DNA of 64,000 bases from Dendrobium chrysotoxum (lineage: Eukaryota > Streptophyta > Magnoliopsida > Asparagales > Orchidaceae). The DNA lies in NCBI GenBank assembly GCA_019925795.1, contig CM034307.1, positions 12,669,197 to 12,733,196 of the forward strand, in the 5' to 3' direction. Position 1 is the stretch's first letter. Each line of letters begins with the position of its first letter. The translations under genes were made by a program, and so were the position numbers. A model generated the notes under the pieces. The model saw only the letters and a list, made by a program, of their open reading frames with translations. It searched no databases and was not told where the DNA came from. Shown in pieces: positions 23,286 to 34,166 of this stretch.

Positions 23286-23592
23286 TAAAAAAAATTTAAC
23301 TTAAAAAAAATCTCCCCCAGTGTATGTGTACATGGTCACCCAATTTGCATACACTCTTTTTTGGCCAAACTCAAGAAATGAAAAATAAAGAAAATATAAA
23401 TTACAAACTCTTTTACATCGTATTGTACCTAGTCTTGAGCCTTCAGCAGTGTTGAGTGATGTGTATCTTACCTAAAATGTTAGTGCTCAAAGATAAAAAT
23501 AACATTCAAAATATTCAAAGAAGAATGTAATAATTAAATTAATATTACTTATGATCATCAAAATCATATACTATGAATCCTAGATTGCAACA

Positions 23593-23790
23593 ATCTCCCC
23601 CTTTTTGATGGTGTCAAATAATGTTAGTTGAAAGGCAAGATAAGTGTTATTTTCTCCAAAGCTCCCCCTCACTAGATGGTGGATTTTTAAAATTGGGGAG
23701 GATAAAAAAATTTTAATTTAATTTTTTAATTTAATTATTTTTTTTAATGATAACAGAATCAACGAAAACAGACATCTTCTTCCCCTTTTG
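23593..23790 (-). other. Three polypurine tracts before the 3' LTR
   Basis: On the minus strand AAAAAGGGGGAGAT abuts the LTR (23593-23606). Upstream copies are at 23661-23670 (GAGGGGGAGC) and 23781-23790 (CAAAAGGGGA), each near a 'GATG/CATC' and 'GTCAAA' context. These prime plus-strand DNA synthesis. Several tracts in series are typical of Sireviruses. Confidence 0.85.
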
Positions 23791-23867
23791 ACATCGCTAA
23801 AAAGAGGAGTATCACACAAACAAAGAAATAAAGTATTACAAGAAAAAAAAACACAACAAACAAAGAC

Positions 23868-24959
23868 TACTCCAAAGGTAGATCCTGATTAGGTGGTGGT
23901 GGTTGAAAGAACTAATGGATGGAGGCAAATTTATGATCTACCGAGGTAAATATTTTACCAAACCATCGCATATCTTCCTCGTGGTGTCGTTGTTGTTGGT
24001 CAATGTGGTAGTCTAGCCATGTTTCGAGTCGCTAAACAATATCATTTTAAGGGTATGCAGGGTAGGTAGGTGTAGGTGGTGGTATTGGTGGTGCTGGAGG
24101 TCCTCCTACAGGAGCAATGTCCCCTTCTTCATCAAAATCTAGCTCAACGTGCTCTTGCCCCTAATGAAACAGGATATGGAAGAAGGCATCTGTATAGAAA
24201 ATAGGGACATTATCATGTTCAACAAGAAAGGTCAGTTGGTATTTGTGGTGAAGAATATAGCTTATGATGTGTGCTAAGGCTATATTTTGTTTTTTACGGG
24301 TGTTTGGATGTCGAATTTGACTCATGTTCTGGATATAATCCATAATCATTTGGGCTACATCAAAATTAGGTATTCGATATAATTAGGTAAGTGATGACAG
24401 ACAAAAGTGGGGTTATGTTTATCCTATTTCAAGCTTTGGGTATGATTGACTCCCAAGGATGTGTTGGATGACAGGGCATTCTGAGTTAAGGTTTGGACAA
24501 GGGGTTGGTGTAGATTTAAAGGGACATTCCTAAGTAGCAAATTGATGGAAGTCCAGTCAAAATCATTAGAAATTAAGGATTGGGGATAAGGTCCGTCAGT
24601 AGAAAGATCAATATGTTCAGCTAAGTCTGCTTTAGTGATTTCGATATTTTGATGGCAGACAAAAGAAGTCATGGTCAAGTTTTCAAGGCTTATCCTAAGG
24701 TTTGCAAGGAACTCATAGAGAAGCTAAAAATTGTATGGGAAAGCTAGGGTAAGACAAAATTGAAGAGAAGTGGAGGCGAAGAGGCTCATCACCACGAAGT
24801 TAATTGTGGATTGATTGAACATTTGAGAGGGTGTGATTTTACACTCTTTATATTTCTGGTAAGCTTCTTCATCCCCAGCGGAGAGGAAGCAATCATCAAT
24901 ACTATGAGAGGGGGAGGCGCTCCCTGAGTCAATCATCCACGTTTGCTTCCACCGGCCAT
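23868..24959 (-). pseudogene. Sirevirus accessory ORF (env-like / plant transposon protein), broken
   Basis: The reading starts at ATG 24959 (MAGGSKRG), shifts frame within ten codons, and continues as MIDSGSASPSHSIDD, ECKITPSQMFNQS, SLQFCLTLAFPYNF, then IEITKADLAEHIDLS and LRNVPLNLHQPLVQ. It ends in an acidic and proline-rich tail (DFDEEGDIAPVGGPPAP, about 24140-24090) and FFQPPPPNQDLPLE before TAG at 23868. The layout (basic N-terminus, globular middle, acidic/proline tail) corresponds to the accessory ORF of the Athila-like host element at 21003. Its role is unknown; 'env-like' is a historical name and I see no clear membrane segment. In-frame stops are mostly TAG/TAA at expected Gln codons. 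Confidence 0.65.
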
Positions 24960-25028
24960 TGAGTAGGGGGTATTAGAGAAGTAGAAGTGTGAAGAAGATT
25001 TGGGTGAATTGAGCAGATTAGCCATCCA

Positions 25029-25565
25029 ATTTATAGAATTTTTTGCCGTTCATATAGTACGATGTAAATCATACAGTATGATTAGGGAGTTATTTTGTCT
25101 AGATGACCTATCAAAAAAGGTGATCAAATCGCACAGTATGATCAGTATCATACTAGACAATCTTAAGGAATTTCGTTCATCCCAAAAGGTCGTCGGTATG
25201 ACCTTTGACGAAAAGTATCTTACAGTATGAATGGGTGTTCGTACAGCATAAAAGTGCAATTATTATCGTACTAGCCAAGTTAAGTATGTCCCAATCCAAT
25301 TTGACATGTATGTAATACCATACGAAGGGAGGTATCATATAGTATGAATGTCAATAATTTCATACCAAATGAATTAAATTCCTCAAAAGTTAGTGACACG
25401 TGGATCTTATAATACGAGTAGCAGTTTGTACAGTATGATGTGTATTTCAGTGAGCTAGTCTAGACCGTTAATTAAACAAAGGGCTATAATCTGTGCATTT
25501 GTGAAGATCATATAATACTATTGTGGATCGTACAGTATGAGAGGAATAAAAATTTGAAAATTTTA
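25029..25565 (-). promoter_or_regulatory. Internal palindrome array plus TATA box upstream of the accessory ORF
   Basis: On the minus strand, palindromes of the LTR-3/LTR-4 type (ATCATACAGTATGATTAG at 25068-25085; GCACAGTATGATCAG near 25132; CGTACAGTATGA near 25530; ATCATATAGTATGAAT near 25333) fill 25565-25045. They are followed at once by CTATAAAT at 25036-25029 and, 72 bp after the box, the ATG at 24959. This is the same order as array-TATA-leader in the LTR. It strongly suggests a second, internal promoter for the accessory ORF. No experimental support is visible here. Confidence 0.65.
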
Positions 25566-25803
25566 GTGATTCAATGAGATGTGTGTGTGATGATTAGGAA
25601 ACATCTTAAATAATTTTTTTTTTAATATAAACTACAAATAACATAAATAAGAACAAACACATACAAACTAACAATATAATTTATTTTTTGTTTTGGTTTA
25701 ATTTAACAAACAAGAACAAATAAAATAAAAATGGGTACACGAACAAACATATGCAAGTTAAAACATATATGAAGAATTGTTTTAAAACTTTTTTTTTCTT
25801 AGA
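25566..25803. other. AT-rich non-coding spacer after pol
   Basis: Mostly A/T-rich sequence between the pol stop (25804) and the internal array. No domain is recognised. Confidence 0.6.
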
Positions 25804-28800
25804 TTAAGCATGAATATCTATAACACTCAGTTTTATCCTCAAGATGCTAAAGGTGTCATAGGCTAGTGGTTTTGTAAATATGTCTGCCAATTGATCTCTT
25901 GTAGCTAAATGGTTCAACTCTATATCTCCCTTGGCTATCTCTTATAAATTGATGCCTAATGTTTATATGCTTTGTGTGAAAGTGTTGAATTGGATTTTTA
26001 GATATGCAAATTGCACCAGTGTTGTCACACATAATTGGGATGGTTCCTATAGGTAGTCTAAGATCTAAGAGTTATTATTTTAACCATAAAACTTGAGAAA
26101 CACAACTACCTACTGCTATATATTCTGCCTCAGCTATGGAAAGGGCTACTAAATTTTATTTTGTACTAGGCCAAGAAACTAAGGATTATCTTATGAATTG
26201 ATAGGTTTCAGAAGTGCTTTTTTTATCTACCCTACATCCTGTAAAATCAAAATATGAATATCCTAAGATTTCAAAAGAAGTGCTGTGTCTAAGATACTAT
26301 ATTCCTAAGTTTGGGGTTCCTGATAGGTATTTAAGGATTCTCTTAACAATAGTCAAGTGAGATTCTTTTGGGTCAGCCTAAAATCTAGCACAAAGATATA
26401 TACTAAATATTATGTCATATCTAGTGGCAGTCATATAGAGAAGTGATACAATTATTCCCCTATATTTTTTTTGATCTACTAATTTTCTATTTGAATCTTT
26501 GTCTAATTGAATAGTAGAGCTCATGGCAGTGTTCATAGCCTTAGTATTATCCATTTCATAATTTTTTTAGAATATCCTTAATGTACTTAGATTGGCTAAG
26601 GAAGGTTTCATCATCCATCTGTTTCACACTAAATGTAAGGAAATAATTGAGTTCTCACATCATGCTCATTTCAAACTCGTTACTCATTATTTTTGAAAAT
26701 TTGTCACATAGGTTTTTATCTGAAGATCCAAATAAGATATCATTTACATAAATATGGAAAATGAGTATCTCATCTCCTATTCTTTTTTGGAGGAGTGTGG
26801 TGATTACACTACCCTTAACAAAGCCTTTATCTAGAAGAAAGGTGCTCAACCTTTCATACCAAGCCCTAGGTGCTTGCTTTAACCCATACAATACCTTCTT
26901 CAATTTAAACACATGTTTTAGAATTTCTGAATTCTCAAATCCAGTGGGTTGCTCAACATAAACATCCTCTTTGATTACCCCATTTAGGAAGGCACTCTTA
27001 ACATCCATTTGATATAATTTAAAACCCTTGAAGCAAGCAAAGGCTAATAATACTCTTATAGCTTCAGTTTAGCTACTCGGGCAAAGGTTTCCTCAAAGTC
27101 TATTCCCTCAATTTGGTTATACCCCTTAGCTACTAATCTGGCCTTATTTTGCACTACTATTCAATAGTCATTCATCTAATTTTTGAAGACCCACTTTGTT
27201 CCAGCAACACTTTTCTCCTTAGGTCTCTTGACTAATTCCCACACATCATTCCTAACAAAGTAGTTTAGCTCTTCTTGTATTGCAGGGATCCAGAATTTAT
27301 CTCTTAAGGCTTAATCTATATTGGTGGGTTCTATCATGGTGATAAATTCACAATGACTAACCTCCTTCCTATGTCCATGCCTTGTTCTTACACCTTCTGA
27401 TGGGTCTCTTAAGATCAAATCTCTAGGATGACTAATAGAATATCTCTAATCTCTATGCAATTGTTCCTGAGGTTCAACTCTATCTCCTATTGCAATGGTT
27501 TCTACCTCCTTAATGACCTCAACTTCTTCTTCTTCTTTAGGTTTAGGTTCAGAGGTCTTTTCTGATTCACCAAATACTACATGGGTAGAGTCTTCTACTA
27601 CTAGAGTCCTCCTACTGAAGATTCTATAGGCTTTACCTACATATGAATAACCTATGAAGATGCCTTCATCAAATTAAGGATCAAAATTTCCTAAGGATGA
27701 CATTCTATTGATTAAGATAAAGCATTTACATCCACAAACATGTAAGTGGGAAATATTGGGTGTGCTACCTTTAAGGAGTTTATAGGGTGTCTTATTAAGT
27801 TTGGATCTAACATTCACCCTATTTAAAACATAACAAGCAGTATTCACTACTTCTGCCCAAAAATATCTGGGGAGAGTGTATTCAGCTAACATTTCCCTAG
27901 CAGCTTCAACTAATGTTATATTCTTTCTCTCAGCTATTCCATTCTACTGAGGGGTCCTAGGGGTAGAAAAGCTATGTTCTATTCCTATTTCTTGACAAAA
28001 AGATTTAAACCTAACTTTTTTAAATTCTCCACCATGACCACTTTGGATTGTTTAGATTTCACATCCTAATTTCCTTTGAATACAAGTGGACAAGATTCTA
28101 AATTCATCAAATGACTCACTCTTATGTGCTAAGAATCTTACCCAAGTGAATCTAAAGAAGTCATCTGATATCACAAATCAATAAGTCTTTCTTTCTAGGC
28201 TGATTGTACTAACAGGCCCAAATTGGTCCATGTGAAGAATTTCTAGTGGCCTAGAAGTATTAATATCCTTAATTAAATGAAATGATGATTTTACTTATTT
28301 ACCTAGTTGGCAGGCAACACATAAGTGGTCCTTAGTGAAGTCTAACTTAGCTATACCTCTAACTAGGTCTTTCTGAGTGATATTCTTAAGTGTTTTCATG
28401 CTCGCATGGCATAATCTCCTATGCCATAGCCAAGAATCATCTATTATTATTTTTAAATATAAAGAATTTGAGTATTCAATACAATTTAAGTCTAATATGT
28501 AAATATTGTTCATTCATTTTTCTTCTAACACAAGTATATCATCTAGGCTAATAATGTATTTGTTAGAAAGAAATTTATATCAAAGCCTTTATCGCATAGT
28601 TAACTAATGCTTAACAAGTTATGCTTTAAACCAATAACTAATAAAACATTTTCAATCATAAGGTGTTTAGAGTTTCAAATTGTACTTGATCCCACTGCTT
28701 TCCTAGCGGTGTTGTCTCCTAATGTTACCTTGCCTCCTGTCCTGGCCTCCAGTGTGATGAACTGCTTCATATCACCAGTCATATGCCTCAAGCATCCACT

Positions 28801-28830
28801 ATCCATATACTACATGCTCTCACTAGGCCT
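25804..28830 (-). pseudogene. Sirevirus pol: protease, integrase, RT, RNase H (broken)
   Basis: In order on the minus strand: protease YMDSGCLRHMTGD (about 28815; normal D-S-G, one S to L change after it); gag-pre-integrase HRRLCHASMKTL (about 28420); integrase HMDQFGP (first catalytic Asp, about 28235), SGHGGEF (second Asp replaced by Gly, about 28035) and NGIAERKN (Glu kept); then EYTLPRYFWAEVV. Next come RT KARLVAKGYNQ, MDVKSAFLNGVIKED (27008), GLKQAPRAWYERL and YVNDILFGS (YVDD changed to YVND, about 26745). RNase H follows (ALSIAEAEYIAVG; CDNTGAICISKNP), with an end like KLSVIDIHA and stop at 25804. Many stops and frameshifts. The polyprotein would copy RNA to DNA and insert it; here two catalytic residues are gone. 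Confidence 0.9.
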
Positions 28831-28857
28831 TTTATAATAGCACCCCAACAATGTCAT

Positions 28858-30595
28858 TCAAAGGTTAGTTTTAGGAACCCAAGTGAGTTTGGATTTCACC
28901 TTATGCTTGAATGAATGAGATATAAGCATGTTATACTGTGATGAATGCAATTTAGGCCTCCACACTAGATGTGTCCTATAGTAGATTATGCAAGTATGGG
29001 TTATATGACCTAACATGCCACAAGAGTAACACCTGACATACGGAAATGGGTTCACTAACCTATGTGGGTGATGGTGCCTCTTCCTAGGTTTATATGATGT
29101 ATGCTGTGTTGAGGGGTTATTCCACTAAGCTAGTGAAGGTGTTGGTTTGTCATTTTTCAATAGTAATTTTAGCTCTAAGAAATTCATTTGCACTTTCATA
29201 ACTTGCAACTTCCAATTTTAATGTATGCTCACTATTATCTAAATGATATGCAAGTTCTTCTAATTACTTAAATGAATTTTCTAGTTCAATATGTGATGAT
29301 TTTAAGGAATCTTGTGCAGTAATTAATTCAACGTGCTACTTAATTAATGCATTAAAACTCATCTAACAAAGTCATGTGATCATTATCTAAAGTAGAGTGC
29401 TCAGTAATTAAACTAGCATGCATTTTCTTAAGCTTCCTATATGAATCATGAATATTTTCAGAAATAATAAGTAATTTATCATAGGATAGTTGACATACGT
29501 CATCTTAATCTGATTGATCAAGATTATTATCAGCTATAAGACACAAATTTGTTACCTCCTCCTTTGCTTCTTCTACTAATGATTTTGATACAGAGTCAGC
29601 CCAAAAGGCTTTTTATGTGTTTTTCTTGCCCCTCTTATACTTTGGTTTCTCTTCACCCTTTTCTTTGATCGGGTGAGTCTTTAGATTAGCGCAGTTAGCT
29701 CAGAGGTGACCTAGTTTCTTGCACTCGTGTTAGATGAAACTTTTATATTCTTGTTACTTTTACCTTTGTTCCAATGCTTTGATGATGCCTTTTTTTCCTC
29801 TTCAGAAAGTTCTTGAACTAACGGGTCATCAAGGTGATGTCATCCTCATCCTCTACTACAGAACTATCACTATCCAAATTGTTCTCTTTTACAGACACAA
29901 TTCTTTCTTTCTTCTTTTATCATATATCACTTTTCTTTTGACTCACTCATTGCTCATAAGAAATGAGTGACCCAAGCAAATTGTCAATGGAATAAATATT
30001 TAAATCTTTATACTCAGTGATAGCAGTTATTTTAATATCGTAAGAACTAGGTAAACATCATAGAATCTTATTAAACTTTTTAGAATTAGATAATTCTCTA
30101 CCTAGTGCATGCAAGAATGTCACTATCTAGGTGAATCTAGTGTACATTTCAGATACAGTCTCGCTAGATTTCATGCGGAAGAGTTCATAGTAATGTAACA
30201 ATATGTTTAGCCTAGACTGTTTAACCTCACTAGTTTCCTCATAAGTGATACATAACCTATACCATATCCGCTTACCCATGGTACCTGTAGAAACTCATAT
30301 ATAGTCTTTGGATTTTAATGCACAAAAGAAGTAACTCAAGCATGTTGCATTTAACTTTACAAGTTCCATATCCTCATTACTCCATTCAGTAAATGATAAT
30401 TCAGTTCTGATGTCATTCAGAAGATAAAAAGGTGCAGAGTATCCTTCTTGGACTAACATCCACATGCGATAATCTATAAATTATAAAAAGGTTCACATGC
30501 AAATTTTTTTAAAAGTCAAAAGTTATGTTGTCAAATAAAGGTGGATGAGTTATTGAATAACCCTCTGCAGTGTTATGATTTCCAAAGTGTGCCAT
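28858..30595 (-). pseudogene. Sirevirus gag (broken), with zinc knuckle
   Basis: Start ATG at 30595 (MAHFGNHNTAEGYSITH). After one frameshift the familiar gag core appears: VQEGYSAPFYLLNDI, MGKRIWYRLCITYEE, RLNILLHYYELFRMK, and KYKRGKKN near 29630. A CCHC zinc knuckle CYSCGMLGHITHTC stands at about 29031-28990. A first possible knuckle near 29710 is too decayed to define. Gag forms the cytoplasmic particle and binds element RNA. The start was chosen because it aligns with the gag start of copy 1 (736) and lies 45 bp inside the primer site. Confidence 0.85.
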
Positions 30596-30639
30596 GATCA
30601 TTTTTCTCAAGGTATTCTGCAACACTATTTCTGAGACTT

Positions 30640-30651
30640 GCTCTGATACCA
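30640..30651 (-). other. Primer binding site, initiator tRNA-Met (complete Sirevirus)
   Basis: The reverse complement is TGGTATCAGAGC, a perfect 12-base match to the copia consensus. It lies two bases inside the 5' LTR. Confidence 0.95.
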
Positions 30652-30653
30652 CT

Positions 30654-32491
30654 TGAAAGTACGAGATGCACCAAGAGGGGGGGGGGGGGGGGGGGGGGGG
30701 TGAATTGGTATTTTAATATTAATCCTAAATAGGAGAACTAATTTTTGTAGATTTTTCAAAACACATAGAAATAAGTAATTTTAATTTTTGAATGTGGAAG
30801 CTAACTAAGTAAATATGCCTAGAAAAATAGTGAAGATGATATTCTAATTATTACAATAGAACATTAATTTCTGCTTTCTCACTAAGCAGTTATAATGAGA
30901 AATTAAATGCTGAAAGTAAAATGCAAAAAATAGAAAAAAATACATCAAAAATTTTTATAGTGGTTGGGTCAACCTTGACCTACGTTCACTCCTCGGATTC
31001 CTCCACTGCGAGTATTGCACTAATACTAAGTGACTCTCCTTTCGCTCTCTTAGCAAGGTGAAGAAGCCTTTACAAACTCTCTTCCACCAACTCGGTACAA
31101 TATAGGACTGAAGCTCCTTTCATAAAGAGAGAACCTTGACTCCTTTTTCTCCCTCCTAGAGAAGGCAAAGAACCTTGACTCCTTTTTCTCCCTCTTGGAG
31201 AAGGCTGAGAACCTCGAAGATAGGACTAAGAAGCTTCTCTCCCTAGAGAGCTCCCAAAAGACTTAACAAGTCCACAGGAGCAAGTGTGTAGCTAGCCCAG
31301 AGCAACCATGTGATCCCATCACACTAGTTCTCCCTCACTCTCAAGCTCACGTTCTCCTTCCTCTCACCAACCTTAGTTTTCTTCAAAAGCTCCATCTCAG
31401 AGTTCCTTCTTTAGTTACATTCCTCTCACCAACCTTCATAGAAAAACTTAAATCATAATTTTATATTAGGCTTCAAGAAACCCTAAAAATTCAAGTTAGC
31501 TGTCACTATTCATACAGTACGATCCATGTTTTAATAGTATGATCAATTCAAAACTAATCCCATCAAGTACGAAGGAGAACAAATAATTCATAATTTTTCA
31601 ACAATCATACCGTATGATCTAAAGATCATCAAGTACAATCTAATGATCATCCAGTACGATCTATTTTATTTCCTCTGTTCGTACAGGTCAAATCCTGGGA
31701 TGACCGATAGTCATCTATGTTAATCATCCCGTATTGTATACTTCATATAGCATGGTTAGTTAATTTCAAGTAGTTCCTCCCATAAAATATGAATATCATA
31801 CAGTAAGATTAGTATAAAAATTATGGTTTCGTCTAGTACGATTCTAGGACGACCAAATTTCTTCTCTGCTCTTCATACTGTACGATCATGATCATACAGT
31901 ATAAATAATAATTATTATTTAACCATGTTTTAATTGCCTAATTATGGGGGTTAATTTTAGCTATACTTCAAATGATTATATAGTATAATTAGTTAAAAAA
32001 TCAAAATTAAAAATCTTACTTAAATTAATCTAATGGCTAGGGTTTTTAGATCAAAATAAATTATATAGTACGATCAAGATCATACAGTACAATTAGTTCA
32101 TAGAAACTAATTTTTCAATTAGCCGTTAAGTCTTTTCTTAGATAACAGATCATACAGTATGATTGAAAATTGTATAGAATGATTTATTTTAAAAAACATT
32201 AACTAAAAAAATCTCCCCCTATGTGTGTGTGCATGGTCACCCAATTTGCATACACTCTTTTATGGCTAGACTCAAGAAATGAAAAATGAAGGAAATACAA
32301 ATTACAGACTCTTTTACATCCTATTCTACCCAGTCTTAAGTCTTCAGCAGTCTTGAGCAGTGTGATCTTTCCTAAATATAAATGCTCACAAATAAAAATA
32401 ACATCTAAAATATTCAAGAAAGAATGTAATAATTTAATCAATATTATTTATCATCATGAAAATCATAGACTAGGGATCCTAGATTGCAACA
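30654..32491 (-). repeat. 5' LTR of the Sirevirus (LTR-4)
   Basis: 1838 bp, beginning TGAAAGTACGAG and ending TTGCAACA. It has the same parts as LTR-3: palindrome array 31500-32185, TATA-like AATATAAAA near 31462-31470 (minus strand), two leader hairpins at 31143-31205, and a run of 24 G at 30677-30700. A GGGGGAGAT block lies at about 32210, 281 bp inside the outer edge, as in LTR-3. One extra palindrome unit near 31630-31660 relative to LTR-3 accounts for part of the length difference. Confidence 0.92.
31500..32185 (-). promoter_or_regulatory. U3 palindrome array, LTR-4
   Basis: Palindromes of the CATAC/GTATG type recur, for example TCATACAGTACGATC near 31511, ATACTGTACGATCATG near 31875, GATCATACAGTATGATTG near 32148, and a local duplicate GATCATC-AGTACAATCT / GATCATCCAGTACGATCT at 31624-31663. 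The tandem step shows that arrays grow by local duplication. Confidence 0.72.
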
Positions 32492-32496
32492 AGAGA
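32492..32496. repeat. Target-site duplication AGAGA (right)
   Basis: Partner of 21785-21789. Confidence 0.85.
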
Positions 32497-32890
32497 GAGG
32501 TGATAATAAGGGAGGCCTAGATCTTCTAGTAGGGCTAGCAGCAGTAGGAGTCCTGGGACACCTAAACCTGTATAGGAGATGGTGGTTGATTTAAGAACCC
32601 AAATAATGGGGATATTAAATTTTTGTGAGAATTCTAAAGATTGGAAGTATGAAATGAGAATGAGGATGGCCTAAAGAATGGATCATCAGAAAAAGAACTA
32701 TAGGTATACTTTTGATATTAATAATACTCTTGTTGGATGTTCAAGTGTAGTTCATTTGTAGAGCTCCTAGATCAACCTCAGTTCCCTTTAACCCTTTCTT
32801 ATGAGCCCTTTTGTTTGGCAACCTTGAGAGTAAGGAAGAGGTGTTAATGATGATGAAGAGAAGGAGGATGATCCTGACTTTGAAATTTAG
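32497..32890 (+). pseudogene. Athila-like accessory ORF, 3' part
   Basis: After removal of the Sirevirus the reading goes on with RSSSRASSSRSPGTPKPV, a polar segment with KYEMRMRMA, and an acidic end DDEEKEDDPDFEI before a stop near 32890. A Ser-rich linker, a helical polar stretch and an acidic tail are usual at the C-terminus of this ORF type. Several stops and at least one frameshift are present. Confidence 0.6.
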
Positions 32891-34166
32891 CAGTCATTGC
32901 ATTTCATTGGTAGTGCTTGTCTTGAGAGTGAGAGAGGAGAGAGATTTTAATTTTGTTACCCTTTTTTGTAGCATATATTATTTTATTTTCTTTTATTTTT
33001 CTTTGCTTTAAGGGGTGATCCCAGTGATGTAATGATTAGTTGTTGTTATTATGATGTTTAATGATGGCCATGAGAGCCATGATGATTGTGATCAGGAGAG
33101 TGGTGCTTAGGGCACTCATTATCTTCTTTTGCTTTCAGTAGATTATATTACTACATTAAGCTTATTATCATTCATGAATAGATCTATTTTATCTAATATC
33201 AATTTTCCTTTAATTTAGTACACTTTATTTATTTATTGTTATTTATATATGTTTAAATTTTTTTATATTTAAACTGTTGTATATTGTTTTCTATAGTTAT
33301 TACACTTGGTTACCTATTTAGCAAAATAAAAATTATAATTAAAAATTTGGATAATAATAAAACCAAATATTATAGTTTGAATGAATATTGCATAATAATT
33401 CATAATTTGAAAAACTTAATAATTAACTAGTATATATCATTTAAGCTATCAACTTAATTTTGAATTTAGAAACTATATATTAACTTATATTGACGACTGA
33501 ATTGTGATTGAATAAATAAGTTTTAGAATTTGGTATGAGAAGCTTAAATTAGAAACATCATAGTTAAACTTAAAACTGTAACTAAAAATTGTATTAAATC
33601 CTTACATTAATTCAATAAGAATGTAAGTGAAGGAAAGTAATAATTGATATTTAAAATTATTAAGTATGTACTTAACAAATAGTAAAGGAAAGAAAAATAT
33701 GGAAAACAATCAATATAAAAATATTACAAAATGAAAAAGATGAGTACTTTCAAAATATGGTATCAATTATAGTTTACTTTCAATTGCATCCTACTACTTA
33801 AATTAAAAAGGATAAAATAAGTAAACTAGTGCATATGATAGTGCACTTAAAAATTTCATATTTAAATATGAGCAACTTGTCCCTAAACTATATTATTCAT
33901 TAAATATTTAGAAGTCTATTTTATATTTTTCAAAGACAGTGAATAGATTCAAAATAAGTAGTAGCAAGGGTGACTTATTGGGATAAATGTTATGCTTTTT
34001 CAATTTTATTTTATGACTTGTTTATTTCAAATTACCTTTTGACTGTGTTGTATTATCCTATATTTAATAATTTTAAATTATAAACTATTACTTTGACTAT
34101 TAAAGTGATCAAGGAGTGAATGTTATTGTTTCTTGAGGATAAGCAAGAGTTTATGCTGGGGATATT
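32891..34166 (+). other. 3' untranslated part and polypurine tract of the Athila-like element
   Basis: AT-rich and non-coding. The last 50 bp, with GAGGATAAGCAAGAG and GCTGGGGATAT (about 34135-34165), match the sequence that precedes Athila-type 3' LTRs and serves as polypurine primer. No gene is seen in the rest. Confidence 0.6.

Larger units (their letters stand above)
21790..23592 (-). repeat. 3' LTR of the Sirevirus (LTR-3)
   Basis: 1803 bp, TG...CA. On the minus strand the order is outer end 23592, a GGGGGAGAT block at about 23311, U3 palindrome array 23285-22635, TATA-like CTAATATAAAAAC at about 22612-22600, leader with hairpins 22345-22229, then the U5 end with a homopolymer of 32 G (plus strand) at 21813-21844. 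The partner LTR-4 has 24 G at the same place, while LTR-1 has only six. The two LTRs are alike along their full length with scattered substitutions and small indels. Confidence 0.92.
21790..32491 (-). mobile_element. Complete-structure Sirevirus (Ty1/copia), 10.7 kb, minus strand
   Basis: Right to left the parts are: 5' LTR 30654-32491, tRNA-Met primer site 30640-30651, gag 30595 to about 28990, protease, integrase, RT, RNase H to 25804, non-coding spacer, palindrome array with TATA box, accessory ORF 24959-23868, three polypurine tracts, and 3' LTR 21790-23592. The 5-bp AGAGA flanks both sides. Multiple polypurine tracts, an extra ORF after pol and palindromic repeats in the LTR are Sirevirus hallmarks. 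All frames are broken, so it is not autonomous now. It sits in the accessory ORF of the Athila-like element. Confidence 0.93.

Noticed and set aside
26761..26961. 66-codon plus-strand frame
   Set aside because: Antisense shadow of the copia RT.
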